From: Oxytricha trifallax
Taxonomy: Eukaryota > Ciliophora > Spirotrichea > Sporadotrichida > Oxytrichidae
Assembly: GCA_000711775.1 (NCBI GenBank)
Contig: ARYC01000745.1
Coordinates: forward strand, 44,439-108,438
Direction: 5' to 3'
Length of the DNA stretch: 64,000 bases
Part shown: one piece after another, positions 1-11,321 of the stretch
How positions within the stretch are numbered: the stretch's first letter is position 1
Layout: every line of letters begins with the position of its first letter
The notes under the pieces: model-generated
Told to the model about the DNA's origin: nothing
What the model saw: only the letters and a program-made list of their open reading frames with translations
The model's database searches: none
Translations under genes and position numbers: made by a program

Positions 1-3000
1 TCGTTGATCCATTTCCCCTCGAAAATGAAGAAGGAAGTCCTGGTAAGCTTTATATCAATTGCTAAACACCTATTATAGAATTAAACAACGATAATTCACA
101 TGATTAATTAGTTCTCCTTCTTGAAGAAGGCGATCGGATTTTTGAAAGTATGGAAACCAGAGCTAATATTGATGTTGGCGGCAAAGGGAAGGGCATTAAA
201 GGTGAATACAAGGGAGCTCAGGATAGCGCCAAAATCAATAAAGCAAAGGAGTTCCTACATTTAAACAACTATGATTTGAGTCTTCTATTGTAGCAGGAGG
301 ATATCAAAGGCTATTAAAAGACATCGGATTTTAAGAACATTGTGAGAAAGTTTATAAACAATAACAAAAGCAAGAAAGCCAAGAACAGCAGTGATACCTA
401 GACAATGCTCTCTGAAATTTTTAACCACTCATTATCAAACGAGGAAATGAAGGTGAGTGAGTTCCAGACTACTGTGAGCTTAGCAAGTGAATCAATGCAA
501 GCTCCAAGAACCTTACCTTAGCTGGTTATTAACTATGGCTCAATCATTGGCCATGAGATGTTGGCAAAGCACTTTGAAAGTTTCAAATAATCAAATTATT
601 AATAAAAGGAACAGATCCTTTAAGAAATAGTGGCCCGCAACACCCAATCACTCTTTACGTTCCTTTAGCATTTTGAGATGGCAAATGAACCCTAAGTGAA
701 CCAAGGGCTCTTCTATTTAATTACAGACTTGATTTCAAGTAACTAAAAGCTAGACTAAGACTCCAAGGCTCGTATCTTCTTGGCTGCCCTCAGTTACTAT
801 ACAGGGGAAAAGTATCAAGCAGAAGATAGCTTAATATAAGAAGCAATTCTATTACTTATCAGGTCACCCAATGCTAGATAAGCTATAGGCTTAGCCAACT
901 TGGTCTTTATTACTGAGGCAACATGTCTAAGTAAACAGCTTGCTATAGTCTAGAAGCTAAACGACTCTAATCCAGAGGCATCATTCAGCTATTGGCTTAA
1001 ACTTGGCACTACTTTTCAATTGACCCTTAGGTCATCCAACTCATACCAAATTCCTACTATATAATGAACGTGCCTTTTATGATCATGCTTAAGCAAGACT
1101 GTGGATTGAACCTTATAAGAGACATTCCTATAGAGTACAGAGTATTTTGTAAGAATTTGTGCCTTATGCTCAGCCCCTAATTAAAAGTCCTTAAAAGACT
1201 ACATGTCTTCAACAAGGGCAACCTTCTTATAAAAGCAAGAAGTCATCGACAAAGCCTCAATGGTGCACTTTATGAAAGGCCTTGCTTAAAGACTGCAAGG
1301 CAGAGATCAATAATGGGTAGGGAAGATTGAACAAATCAGGAAAGTATAGTAGTTGATTGTGAATGAGCAAGTCGAGAAAAATATATAGTTAAGCATTCAC
1401 ACTATTGACAACTGTCTCAACTGTGACTTCTCTGACCTTGATAGAATCATGCAACTGCCAATGACTATGGAAGCCTTCTCTGAAAAGGCTGTTAAAGACT
1501 ATCTTTAGCTATTCAAGAATGAGAACTTCTAAAACTAAGGAGCATACAGATTCAATAGCAGGTCTCCAGAGCAACTCTTAAAAGTAAGAGCCGAACTGGA
1601 AACTTTGGAGTAAAATTTAGGCTTCAAATTCTACTGCTCTCAGGTCTTATGTTTAAACTATATCTGTGAAAACCTGAACAGCAATCACTTCATTCATTTT
1701 GGTATTGGCAATGGGAAGACCCTAATATGCATTGCTTTAGCAATCCTTATTGCTCTTAAAACTCAAAGGTCGGTCTTTATTCTCAGCAAGAATGAGCACT
1801 TAGTGCAAAGGGACTTCAAACGATATCAGAGAGTCATTAAAGCAATGTAGCTGAATTGTAATTTAAACTTCTTTGCCAAAGACACTGGCATCTATTTCTA
1901 CACTTAACCCTAATTGAAGAAGATGTAAAAGAACAGCAAAGCTGTGAGTGTATGGCAGCAAAGCTACGTTTTAATCGACGAGTATGACTGGATTATGTTT
2001 GATGGATCTGTTGACAGCATAATCAACTCTATCGAGTATTTTCAGCATGCTCATTAGGTCATAGGATTTAGTGGAAGCAATCTATCTTATACTGAAGAGA
2101 ACTGTTTGAGGCTAGCTTTTCAATCCACACCAGTAGTATTTCCAACTCTTGATAAAATCTAGGGAGATAAAAGGACTCAATACCCCGATGTGCTTTTGAG
2201 CACTAATTAGAGTGATTACTTGGCTAAGATCAAAGAAATTATGGTAGAGCAGCTCAGTCACTCACCAATTCTTATTGTGGCTTCTGCTAACTACAATACG
2301 ATAGAGACAGGGCTTTTGAGATCAGGATACGACTTTACAAGTTTAAGCAGAGGACAAGCAGCCAATATCGAATCCATGATTGAAGGTAGATACTTAATGA
2401 AAAATGCGAAAAAGTAGTACGGCATATACTTGCTGAATGAAGCTCATGGAATGGGCACTGATATTCAGACTAATGATGAAATAAACGAGAACGGAGGTTC
2501 TTACCTTATCATCGCAGATGTCTTCTCTAAAAGGTCTGAAGAGCAGATCATAGGAAGAATTGGAAGACTTAATACCAAGGGCAGATGGCAAAGAGTGTTA
2601 TATAGACTCAATTCCAAAGATAGCGCCGAGTAGCTACTTATAGTAGAGTAGCATGAAACCGACCTTATATTAGACAAAAAGTTTAACGAGGTGTAATTTA
2701 ATTTGTAGGACAAATAAAACACTAGTGATATGGAAATAATTGATAAGTTTAAAGAGCCTGACGTTCAATCTGAATAGACTCCAATAAAAGATCTTGAAGC
2801 TGCTGAAGTAAAGATTATAGTGGATAAGATAATAAAAAAAGTAGAAAATGCTTTCATAGGAGCAATCAAAGATATTGAAGTAAAAAAGATAGCCTCTAAA
2901 GAAGAAATGAAAACTGAAGCTGTGGGGCTTAAGATAAGGATGAGCAGATTAAGGACTTAATTGAACACTGAGTTATAATTGTAAGGAGGAGTTGCAGAGA

Positions 3001-3065
3001 CAAGTCTTTTAGTGAAACTTACAAGGAGCACGAGGAGATCGAAGAAAGTATGGAGGCCTGGTTGA
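1..3065 (+). CDS. SecA-like helicase/ATPase gene, 5' truncated by the window
   Basis: Read with TAA/TAG as Gln, one frame (codons starting at positions divisible by 3) covers most of 112-3065. It carries a Walker-A-like GIGNGKT (about 1701-1721), an acidic LIDEYDWI box (about 1971-1994), GFSGS (about 2067), and near the C-terminus EAHGMGTDI (about 2442-2468) followed by QIIGRIGRLNTKG (about 2542-2580). The last two match the SecA pattern GRGTDI...QLRGRSGRQGDPG, so I infer a SecA-type DEAD motor rather than a generic helicase. A phase-consistent GT-AG intron is at 43-111. TGA codons at about 1062-1109 break the frame and suggest another intron or a germline insertion. The end may shift frame near 2930, and an alternative tail ends at 3148. 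Hypotrichs have no plastid, so a translocase role is unlikely. The gene lies beside a transposase and a 22-kDa-like gene. Confidence 0.6.
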
Positions 3066-3241
3066 AGAAAGCTTCAAATTAAAGGAGAAACTTCAAAAGT
3101 CAGATAGATCATAAGAACCCCTAAAGAGAGGGACTAAAAAGAAGATGATTTTAAAGCTTAATTTCTAAAACAATTCACCATATTCTAACTCTTTCTATTA
3201 GTAGTGTTCAGAGAATGGATGAGAATAGAGACCAGCAGAAG

Positions 3242-4071
3242 TCAAAGGCTGAAGTTCTGCACCTGCCCTTCCAGATTCTGAGAGCCGAAGTCTTGCATAA
3301 CTTGCTCCTTAATTTTACGTAAGTCAACCACTTCACTTTCCAAGATATCTTGATCTTGTTATAGCCTCTTACTTTCTTATAGGAAGAGCTATCTGTCAGA
3401 TTTTAAGGCAATTTCATAATCTTTCACCTTTTCAATCTCATCTCTAGTCCTTTTTCTTTTTGATGAATTCTTCATGAGGTTCACAGCTTTGCCTCTTTCA
3501 GCTACAAATTCAATAAATGGAGAGTAAACATACTGCTGAAGTTGAGGCACCTAGATAATGCGTCAACAAATTCAGGTCTCATTTCAATGACGAGGTCTCT
3601 GTTCTGCTCAAGCTTTTCTTTCCGTTAAAGCATGGCATCACGAATCATATTGGAGACGCCGTCGGTGTCTAAGGTATAGAGCAAGTCACAGATCCATTAT
3701 CTGTCTAAATGTACCCAGTCTCGCTCATCTGGGAGAAAGTTGAGTAGCCTGGGGAAGTCCTTCGCATAATCGAGGAAGTCCTGGACTGTGAGTCCCTCAA
3801 TGTGAGGCACTGCAGACACTTTGACGTCTTCTCTTCTGATATACTACGAAGATGGTTGTCATATAACACTACGACTTACCTCCTTTTTAGCTCGGATGAT
3901 GGACTTAAAGAAGTAAATATTGGTTGAGTCAGGCTTGGGTAGGAAGGCCCGACAATCCTGGGTGAGAAAGTTGTAGAGCTCTTTCTTGCTTTTGCATTTC
4001 TGGGCGAGCTCTTATACATTGATGCCTGTGAGTTAGGGCTGGTTCATATTAATCTAATCAAAGGGTGCCAT
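3242..4071 (-). CDS. TBE 22-kDa-like protein, diverged lineage
   Basis: The start is ATG at 4071. Exon 1 (4071-3880, 64 codons) holds CKSKKELYNFLTQ and AFLPKPDSTNIYFF. A 36-nt GT-AG intron at 3844-3879 carries an in-frame TGA. The next exon has DVKVSAVPHIEG, LLNFLPDERDW and MRPEFVDAL, then a one-base frame change near 3555. After it comes a coiled-coil, K/R-rich tail ending at TGA 3244-3242. The block order SKxxL...FLP...DVKxxxxP matches the 22-kDa protein of the TBEs elsewhere in this window (SKEDLHRYLVQ, IFLPTMDT, DVKFAEIPKYP), so I call it a distant relative. Its function is not known. It is divergently arranged with the transposase at 4239. Homology is by eye; the frame change could be a germline junction, an error or decay. 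Confidence 0.6.
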
Positions 4072-4238
4072 CAGCGGCTTTAAATAGGCAAAACTTGGCT
4101 CATGATGACAGAACTGTTGCTATTAAGAGATCGTGATTTTCACTATTGTGATATCCCTTCATCACAATCAGAATTCCGCTTACGGATTTCCTATCATAGC
4201 CAGGCTAAAACATTATTAATATAATCGCCATCAATCTT

Positions 4239-5804
4239 ATGGAATCAAGTTCTAATAAGCGACCGTCAAAGAATATATAATTTTTCCAAAAGTAGGAATC
4301 GGATAAATTGTCAAGAAGCTCAATTAGTGGGCAGAGCTCAAATAGCCAGGAAGAGGATGATGAAAATTCTGCGAATTATATAACAACCAATATGCTATAC
4401 CGAAGAAACTTGACAGTAGCTGATGTGAAGATAGAGGTTGTAAGTAAATGAGAGATGGTCAACTTTTACTATGACCTTGAAGATTCCTTAGATGATGTTA
4501 AATTCAATGGCTTCATTATTGATCCAAAAGTGGCTTATCGAGAGAGTAGGCTCGATGGATTTAAGGAAACATTGATAGATGATGGAGAAATAAAGGCTCT
4601 TGGCTAGATGGCTCTAAAGATCTACTCCGAGTACGCGTAGTCGGAATTGGAGCCATAAGGGGTACTCGAAAGAGCTAATAAAAGTGAGATGAAAGAATTA
4701 GAAAAGAAGGTACTAGAGAATCATAAAATCAAGGACACTCTCCCCGGCCATTGGGCAACACAAGGAGTTAAAGCTAGCTCAGGAATCCTTAAGACTGAGG
4801 AATTCTGAAAGATTATCTTGCCTGCAGATTATGGACAGGCTTGGCATTTCCTACTACAAGCTAAGGAGTTATCAAAACAAGCCCATAAAGAAAGTTTCAT
4901 TTTGGAAACTCAAGTAAGTCAATCGGGGGAAGTACAAGAAGCTACATACCCGAGCACGCACCCACATAGTGAACATGCTTACTTATGACTAAGTACCAAT
5001 ATAATTATCAGACATCCAAATGAGTCTAAAATAAAAAACTCCAGCTTCATTGCAATAAGTAAATGATCCGAAGGTTCCTCAAGAATGAACTGATGATGAC
5101 TTACAAGCAAGTTAAGTAGATAACGAACCTCCATAACAATAACAGCAGTAAGCTTCAGCGCTAGTATGCTGCCAAGCAGTTTATGAATTTTTTAAATGAA
5201 GGTAAGAGGATAATTAACGTGGATGAATCAGTGCTACACTATACAGATGAGAGGCGCAGGGGATGGACTGCTCCATATGTTAAGAATTGAGTGACGCATT
5301 CTTAGAGGTTAAGCCAGATGAACTTAATTATTGGTGCATCAAGCACGGGAGAGCTGTTCTTTACTGTTAATAGAGGCAGGACCAATTAGTATTCCTTCAT
5401 GTACTTCTTGTGCAAGCTGGTATTTACTTTGGATGAGATTGACTTGGAGAGGAGATAGAATACTGTTATCATGATTGATAACGCTCCTTATCACAGATCT
5501 CACAATGTGATAGCATAGTACAGACAGCTCAAGCTACCCCTAATGTTCCTTGGGCCTTACCATTACAAGCTAGCCCCCGCTGAGCTAATGTATTCCTGGA
5601 TCAAGAACAGATACCTGAATCCACTGAACACTAGAGCTCAGTCAAAGTAAGTTACGAGCTATTTATATTATTAGGGGATATTGGGCCGCCTTCATGAAAG
5701 AGCTCGGCATGAACAAAAGTCGGATAAACTAGAACCTTGTTAGAAGGGGCTTTTATCATGTGCTCATCGCTGCTTTGGAATCAATTTCTCTTAAGGATTT
5801 GTGA
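4239..5804 (+). pseudogene. IS630/Tc1-mariner-type DDE transposase, TBE-related, interrupted
   Basis: ATG at 4239, TGA at 5802-5804. The three catalytic blocks are legible: NVDESVLHY, VIMIDNAPYHRSH and GPYHYKLAPAELMYSWIK, giving a D34E spacing for the last two acids. Upstream, ISYYKLRSYQNK and MIRRFLKNELMMTYKQVKQ look like the helix-turn-helix region. An intron is likely at about 5649-5676, because joining across it gives a continuous tail from AQSK to ESISLKDL. The frame is broken by a TGA between the first D and the second D (PYVKN-TGA-VTHS), by a shift near 5040, and by frame changes near 4438 and 4800 that may be introns. A G4T4 block follows 80 bp downstream. It shares layout and motifs with the copy at 56709-58255. 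Confidence 0.7.
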
Positions 5805-5882
5805 TAATTTGGCTCTCTCTTACCCCACAAATTAACTAAGAAATCTAAATAAATATTATCAATAAAAAATAAAAAGATATTT

Positions 5883-5890
5883 GGGGTTTT
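5883..5890 (+). repeat. G4T4 telomere-type block, likely right end of the 5' element
   Basis: GGGGTTTT lies just beyond the transposase, in the orientation seen at the right ends of TBEs A and C (G-rich strand reading outward). Only one end is visible; the left end would be outside the window. Confidence 0.45.
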
Positions 5891-6270
5891 CTTGTGAAAC
5901 TAAATTATTTTACAATGAATTCAAATGAGTTATTTAAAGAGTTGAGAAAGAGTAAAATAATATTAAAAATAATTATTTGTACGTTTAAAGAGCCATGAAT
6001 TAAAAAAATAAATGATAAATTTAAATTAATTTGAGATATAAATTTGAATAAATTAAGTATAAGAATAATTATTTAAAAAACAGTTAAATATTTCATCAAA
6101 TTCTATTTCAATAAAGTTAAATTGAATTAAGTTTATAAAAAGACCTTTAAAATAAATTGTATTTTTATTCAATTATGAAAATTGCAAGTTAAAACTTTTG
6201 AAGACAAATAAATAATTTAAATTTGAAGTTTATACTTACTCAAATTAATTATAAAAATTTAAGAAAATTC

Positions 6271-9200
6271 TCATTATCTCAGTTCTGGTGGCATTTGAAT
6301 AGACTAATCTCCTATAGAAATCCATTTGTCTCTTTGGTTGCACTATCTAGCAAAGATGTCTAGGTACTTGTGATCTGGCACCAAATCCTCAACTAGTTTA
6401 TAAAAACTTTCGGGCTTCTGGCATGATTTTTTTGCTTTCTCAATCAAAATATTGCTGTGAAAATGCAAGACTGTTCTTGATTTTAACTACTTAAACTGCC
6501 CTTTTTTCCTAAATATGATGCAAAACTCTGCAATATGTCTTAAGTAGTACCCAATATTATTATAAAGGGTTTTGTCGTCATTAAGTTTTATCCAAACTAA
6601 AATATCGCATTTCTCATACCCTTTAGAATTCATTAGCTGAATAGCTTCCTCCATTTAAGTGTTTGTGACCCAAAGAAACACATATCCATCATCTTGTAGC
6701 TAGTCGAAAGGAATAGAGACAATAACAAATTTATTACTTTGAGTTAAATAGTTGAATTTGCAACCAGTTCTCTTCCATGGAGGATCTATCACGATTACTA
6801 AGAATTTTTTGTTATTATTTAAAGTTATTGAATCAAAAATGAGTGCATTCCATAATAAAATGTTATTAATATTGCCTTGATATTGTGCTTATTTATTGTT
6901 AAATCTCTTAGTTCCCCATTAATATTATTGAACAATGAAATTACTACTTTAGTATTTTTGGTCATACTGCTAAGGGTTTATGGTGTTTTGAATTTTTGAT
7001 TTCCCAGTTTTATTCGATTATAAAATTAAAACTTTTGACTCATCAATGAAATTTTATTAACTCTGCAAAATTTTAATATTATCTTCTTTTTATTCTGTCA
7101 ATTCACAATTCATCCTTAGTATACTTTCTAGTTATTTTTTCAATTTGTCTTATAATTCATTTATAAATTGCGACTGGTCAAACAATTGATTTTTTAATTA
7201 TTGATTTTCTAAGAGCAGATTCATAATTCTACCTAAATAAAATTTTTGTGTTTGATAAAATTAATTATTGACTTTACTATAACCATTGTCATTAAATTAA
7301 TATTGGTTTGAAGTTTTTGAATCATTTTAGTTTTGGGTACTGACGTCCACAGCGCCCTGATGACGCTGAGAGCGCCCAGCTGACGCCCACAGCGTCTGGT
7401 GACGTCAGGAGCGCCCATGTAACGTCCAGAGCGCCCTGGTGACGCCGAAAGCGCCCTGGTGACGCCGAGAGCGACCCTGGTGACGCCGAGAGCGCCTAGG
7501 TGACGTCCAGAGCGCCCAAAATTTTAACTTTATAATAATTTTATTTAAAACTACTTTACCTCACTCTCTATTAATATATAGCTTGGCTAATGTTAAATCT
7601 CAGCACTACATAACAATCCTGTTTATTTAAATTTGTTTTTATATTTTTTTATTTTTAATTTATCTACTTCTTTATAAATAATGTATTTTACTAAAGTATA
7701 TCTTGATTAATAGTCCAAAGCAATTTTATAACAATTTCTTGGAAATATTTTCATTAAATCTTATTATACAATTATAAATTTATATAGCCTTTTTTTAATA
7801 ATTTTTTTAAAAAATATCATTTTTAATCAAATTTATTTTACTATTTAAGGGTCATTATCAAATATATCAAATTAAAGTAAACTTAGAGTTTATTTAAAAT
7901 ATTGATTCTAAATCGTATAAAATTAATGGATAGTTATTCAGATAAAATTTACTTTTTTAATTTTTATATATAAATAAGTTTTTATTTACAAAATAAATGG
8001 CAAACTCACTAACTAAAACTCTTTTCCAATTAAATTAGATAGTAAAAACTTTAAAATTTAAAGCATTTTAATGATTCAATCATTTATAAAGAAGGATTAG
8101 GACTAAGATTTACATGAAAAACTATATACTTAAGAAAAAATTAAATTCAATAAAATTTAAAGTAGACCACTATATAATTTAGTTCATATTTTAAAACTAG
8201 AAGCATTTAATTTGTAGAGATACAATTGCTTAATTTAATTTTGATCTTGCTTTATTATTATTATTTACTCTTATTAGGTACATTTTTATATTTATTGGGA
8301 ATCTAATGATAGTAAAGCATTTACTAAATATTTTAATTTAATTACTGCTAGATGACTGCATCATTTTAAAAATCAATAATAAGAACATGATTGATTTTAA
8401 AAACTAAAACGAAAGTTTGGTGGAGTTAAAATTTTTCGAACTCTAAATATTCTAAATCTAAATTTTCTTAATCTAACTAGTCATTCATTTGTAAGATCAT
8501 AAATAAAATATTACCTAAGTTTGTATAAAAAATTCTAGAAATGTATATGATATCATAAAATTAAGTAATTTTAGAAATATATCAAAAGCGAAAGAAAACC
8601 ATTTTTTTAAAAATAATATTAAGAAATTTAAAATTATTATAATTATTTTTGCTCTTAAACATTTGACTTTTAATTTTTGTTATTAATTAAGACTTTAATT
8701 ACATCTAACATTTTAGTAAAAAATGTTAAGATTGTTCAGGCAAAAGAAAATTCTAAATAGAAAATAGAAAAAATATAATTTTGTATTTTAGTAATTAGTG
8801 TTGAGATTAATTTTTGTTAGCTATAAGAATTTTTTCAAATTATACGTTTGAATCTGATTAAGAAAGTCAAGACATATTTAACATGATTGAAATTCACAAA
8901 ATTCTTACATATTTAATTACATATATTTTGGGGTTTTGATGTTGATAGATTGAGTTAATTGATCATAATAATATTTAATAATGAATAATAGTAAAAAAAA
9001 AAGTTTATGCATGCAAAGAATAATAATTATGAAAACAAATTTATATAAATTTTAGTATTTTGTAGTATTCAGATTACACATTAGCCAAGCTATATATTAA
9101 TAGAGAGTGAGGTCAAATAGTTTTAAATATAATTTTTATATAGTAGAATTTTTGGGCGCTCTGGACGTCACCAGGGCGCTCTCGGCGTCATCCGGGCGCT

Positions 9201-10006
9201 CTGGACGTCATCTGGGCGCTCTGGGCATCACCGGGCGCTCTGGACGTCACCTGGGCGCTCCTGACGTCACCAGACGCTGTGGGCGTCAGCTGGGCGCTCT
9301 CGGCGTCATCAGGGCGCTGTGGACGTCAATACCCTTAGTTTTGATTGTACTTTATTTTATTTGTTAAATTAAAATTTTCATAAGTTTGTGAATTATCTGA
9401 AGGATTATTTTACATTTCTTCTTCATTTCTCAAATTCTTTTGAATCCCAATCTTTTGTAAGTTTAATTATTGAATAAATAAATTATCTTATTGGTATACT
9501 CTAAACCATTGCTTGGACTTGCTTATTTTATTAAAACACATGGAAATAAAATTAATCTATTCTCTGTTCCAATTAAACTACTTAAACAGGATTTATCTAT
9601 ACTTGTAAATTTCCATAATTTTCCCAAGCTTTATAAAAGGAAGATTGAGAATTGATTTAATGTTCCCAGCATTTTAAAACATTACATCTACCATTTCTTT
9701 AAACTCAAGGTCTCGTATTTGGTCTAATTTAATTAACTTTACTTGATCAGTTTATTGTGTTTAAAAAGTTGAGATTTAGAATTAAGCATCTATCATATTA
9801 TTTCTAACTGGTTTGTCTAAAAAATCAGAATTCATTTCTTGGCTTTCACTTAAACTTAATGAAGAAAATTAAGGATTTTAGAAGTTCATAGACGAGTCAA
9901 GTTGCTATTTTATAGGGCTAGTTCGATCATCGCTACATATTTATTCTTAAATTATTGTAATTTTATCTGAATTATCATGTAAATCATTGGCAATATTCTT
10001 GTCCAT
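6271..10006 (-). CDS. MT-A70 family methyltransferase gene, split by a foldback transposon
   Basis: Exonic parts are 10006-9335 and 7326-6271 on the minus strand: 224 plus 352 codons, ATG to TGA, 575 residues, no internal TGA. The C-terminal half is a textbook MT-A70 domain: VIDPPW (DPPW at about residues 405-408), DDGYVFLWVTN, CDILVWIKLND, GYYLRHIAEFC, CQKPESFYKLVEDLVP and IFARQCNQRDKWISIG. These enzymes transfer methyl groups from S-adenosylmethionine to adenine N6, and ciliate members act on RNA or DNA. A Q-rich helical, probably coiled-coil stretch precedes the domain; the N-terminal 220 residues I do not recognise. The 2,000-bp element at 7335-9334 and one copy of its 8-bp duplication must be removed to join the frame, and the length then divides exactly by 3. 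Substrate is not determined; it could be an MTA1-type DNA 6mA enzyme or a METTL3/4-type paralogue. Confidence 0.88.
7335..7593 (+). repeat. Left terminal inverted repeat with GC-rich minisatellite
   Basis: Units of about 19 bp of the form GACGYCSAGAGCGCCCTGGT are repeated roughly nine times over 7340-7517, then an AT-rich section to 7593. The reverse complement occurs at 9078-9334. GC content is far above the surroundings. Confidence 0.9.
9078..9334 (-). repeat. Right terminal inverted repeat with GC-rich minisatellite
   Basis: Reverse-complement partner of 7335-7593. Repeat units GGGCGCTCTGGACGTCACC vary slightly between copies and differ between the two arms, so the arms have diverged or exchanged units since insertion. 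Confidence 0.9.
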
Positions 10007-11321
10007 TGGTAGGAAAGCTCTAAAGTTTTCTGTTTATCTTTAATTCATATTAATTGTTGTGGTTATAGTTTTTATCATAGTGATAGATTAAATTATTGTA
10101 AGTAAATAGAAATTGTAAGTATTATTTATTAGAAACTCAAGTGTGTTTTATAAAAAAGTGTAAATTATTAGAGTACATTTATAAATTTATATACGCTTCA
10201 ATTAATTAACTTTTATTATAAAATGTATTAAATTTATAATAATTTAGACAAATTTTAGATCTAAGAAGATAAAACTTGTGGAGTTCGAGTCATTGATAGT
10301 CTTTTATTCAAGTTAATTATGAATGAACTTTTAATTATAACTTCCATCATGTGCAAGGTAAGTAAAGAATTAAAAAAATTTAAATTAAATTGCTAAACAA
10401 TAATTTCACAGTAAATTTAAGAAATATTTCTTGTACAAGAGAACCAATTTAATTTAGTAAATTATTTTATCAGTAAAATTAATCCAAAACATTTAAGCAA
10501 TTAATTTTATAAAAATCCCCACTAAGTGGGTTGTTCGCTCTAGGTAGGCGATTTATATAAGGTTTGATCTTAGCTTTTCAGCTAATTGTACGTAATAAAT
10601 TTACGGAAAACCATAATACCTAATATATAACTATATTTATATGATTAAAGGTAGATTGATCAGCAATCTAAATTTGAAATAAAATTAAGTAAAATTTCTC
10701 AATCTTTATAATAGAATTAAATATTTTCGTTGCTGTTTATTCTCAAAAATTTTAGTTTAATAATTATTTTAAACTTTAAGAAATTGATTCTAAAATTATT
10801 GCACAAGAAATAAAATTTATTTCTATAAGCTTATGTTTTAAATTTGACCATTTTGAGAAACTTAATTTATATTTGTATAATTTGACAGCTCAAATTTTGA
10901 ATAAATAACTTGAAAATTTAATAATGTTTTAAATGAAAATCTCATAAACAAGGATTTTAAATCAAAACCCTTGAAATTTTAAAATATAGATATTTTATTT
11001 CCATCTTATAATTAAAGTTTGACTATAGTTCAAAATTAAATGGATAAATTGAAAAGTTAAAAACAAAAGTAAAGAAAATACTGTTGTAATATAAATTGAA
11101 AAATATTTAGATTATAAAGTAATTTTAAAAGGAAATTAAAAACATTCATAATTGAAATAATTAAGATTTGTATACAAAACCCTAAAACTGTAAGTGTTCC
11201 GTATATATTTAATTGTTTCTGCATTTTTTATTAATTAATAACTTTTGCAACTATTTTTATTGCTTTAATTTACTAATTCATTATAATATCAGAATTTCAA
11301 TTTAATGCCATTTACGAATTG
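10007..11321. other. Gene-free AT-rich region upstream of the MT-A70 gene
   Basis: No supported coding region. It should contain the MT-A70 promoter. A GC-richer island at about 10515-10610 includes a small perfect hairpin (CCCAC-TAA-GTGGG). A degenerate telomere-like AAAACCCTAAAAC lies at about 11175. Confidence 0.5.

Larger units (their letters stand above)
7335..9334. mobile_element. 2,000-bp foldback (long-TIR) transposon inside the MT-A70 gene
   Basis: The element starts GGGTACTGACGTCC and ends GGACGTCAATACCC, flanked by perfect 8-bp direct repeats TTAGTTTT (7327-7334 and 9335-9342). The arms are 259 and 257 bp. Their outer part is a roughly 19-bp GC-rich minisatellite and their inner part ends near GGCTAATGT. 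The interior (7594-9077) is AT-rich and shows no supported coding region, so it is probably non-autonomous. An 8-bp duplication fits hAT-, Merlin- or Mutator-like transposases better than the TA or ANT targets of Tc1/TBE elements; the superfamily is not determined. Confidence 0.9.
7327..9342. repeat. 8-bp target-site duplication TTAGTTTT
   Basis: Perfect copies at 7327-7334 and 9335-9342 flank the foldback element. On the coding strand the copy reads AAAACTAA, and keeping one copy preserves the MT-A70 frame. Confidence 0.88.

Noticed and set aside
9107..9367. Frame encoding repeated LGAxxVTRxxGRHLGA-type peptides in the foldback arm
   Set aside because: It is translation of the GC-rich minisatellite; the inverse arm gives the same kind of frame, and the MT-A70 gene continues across the element only when it is removed.
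10515..10610. tRNA gene
   Set aside because: No cloverleaf with a GGTTCRA T-loop could be drawn by eye.
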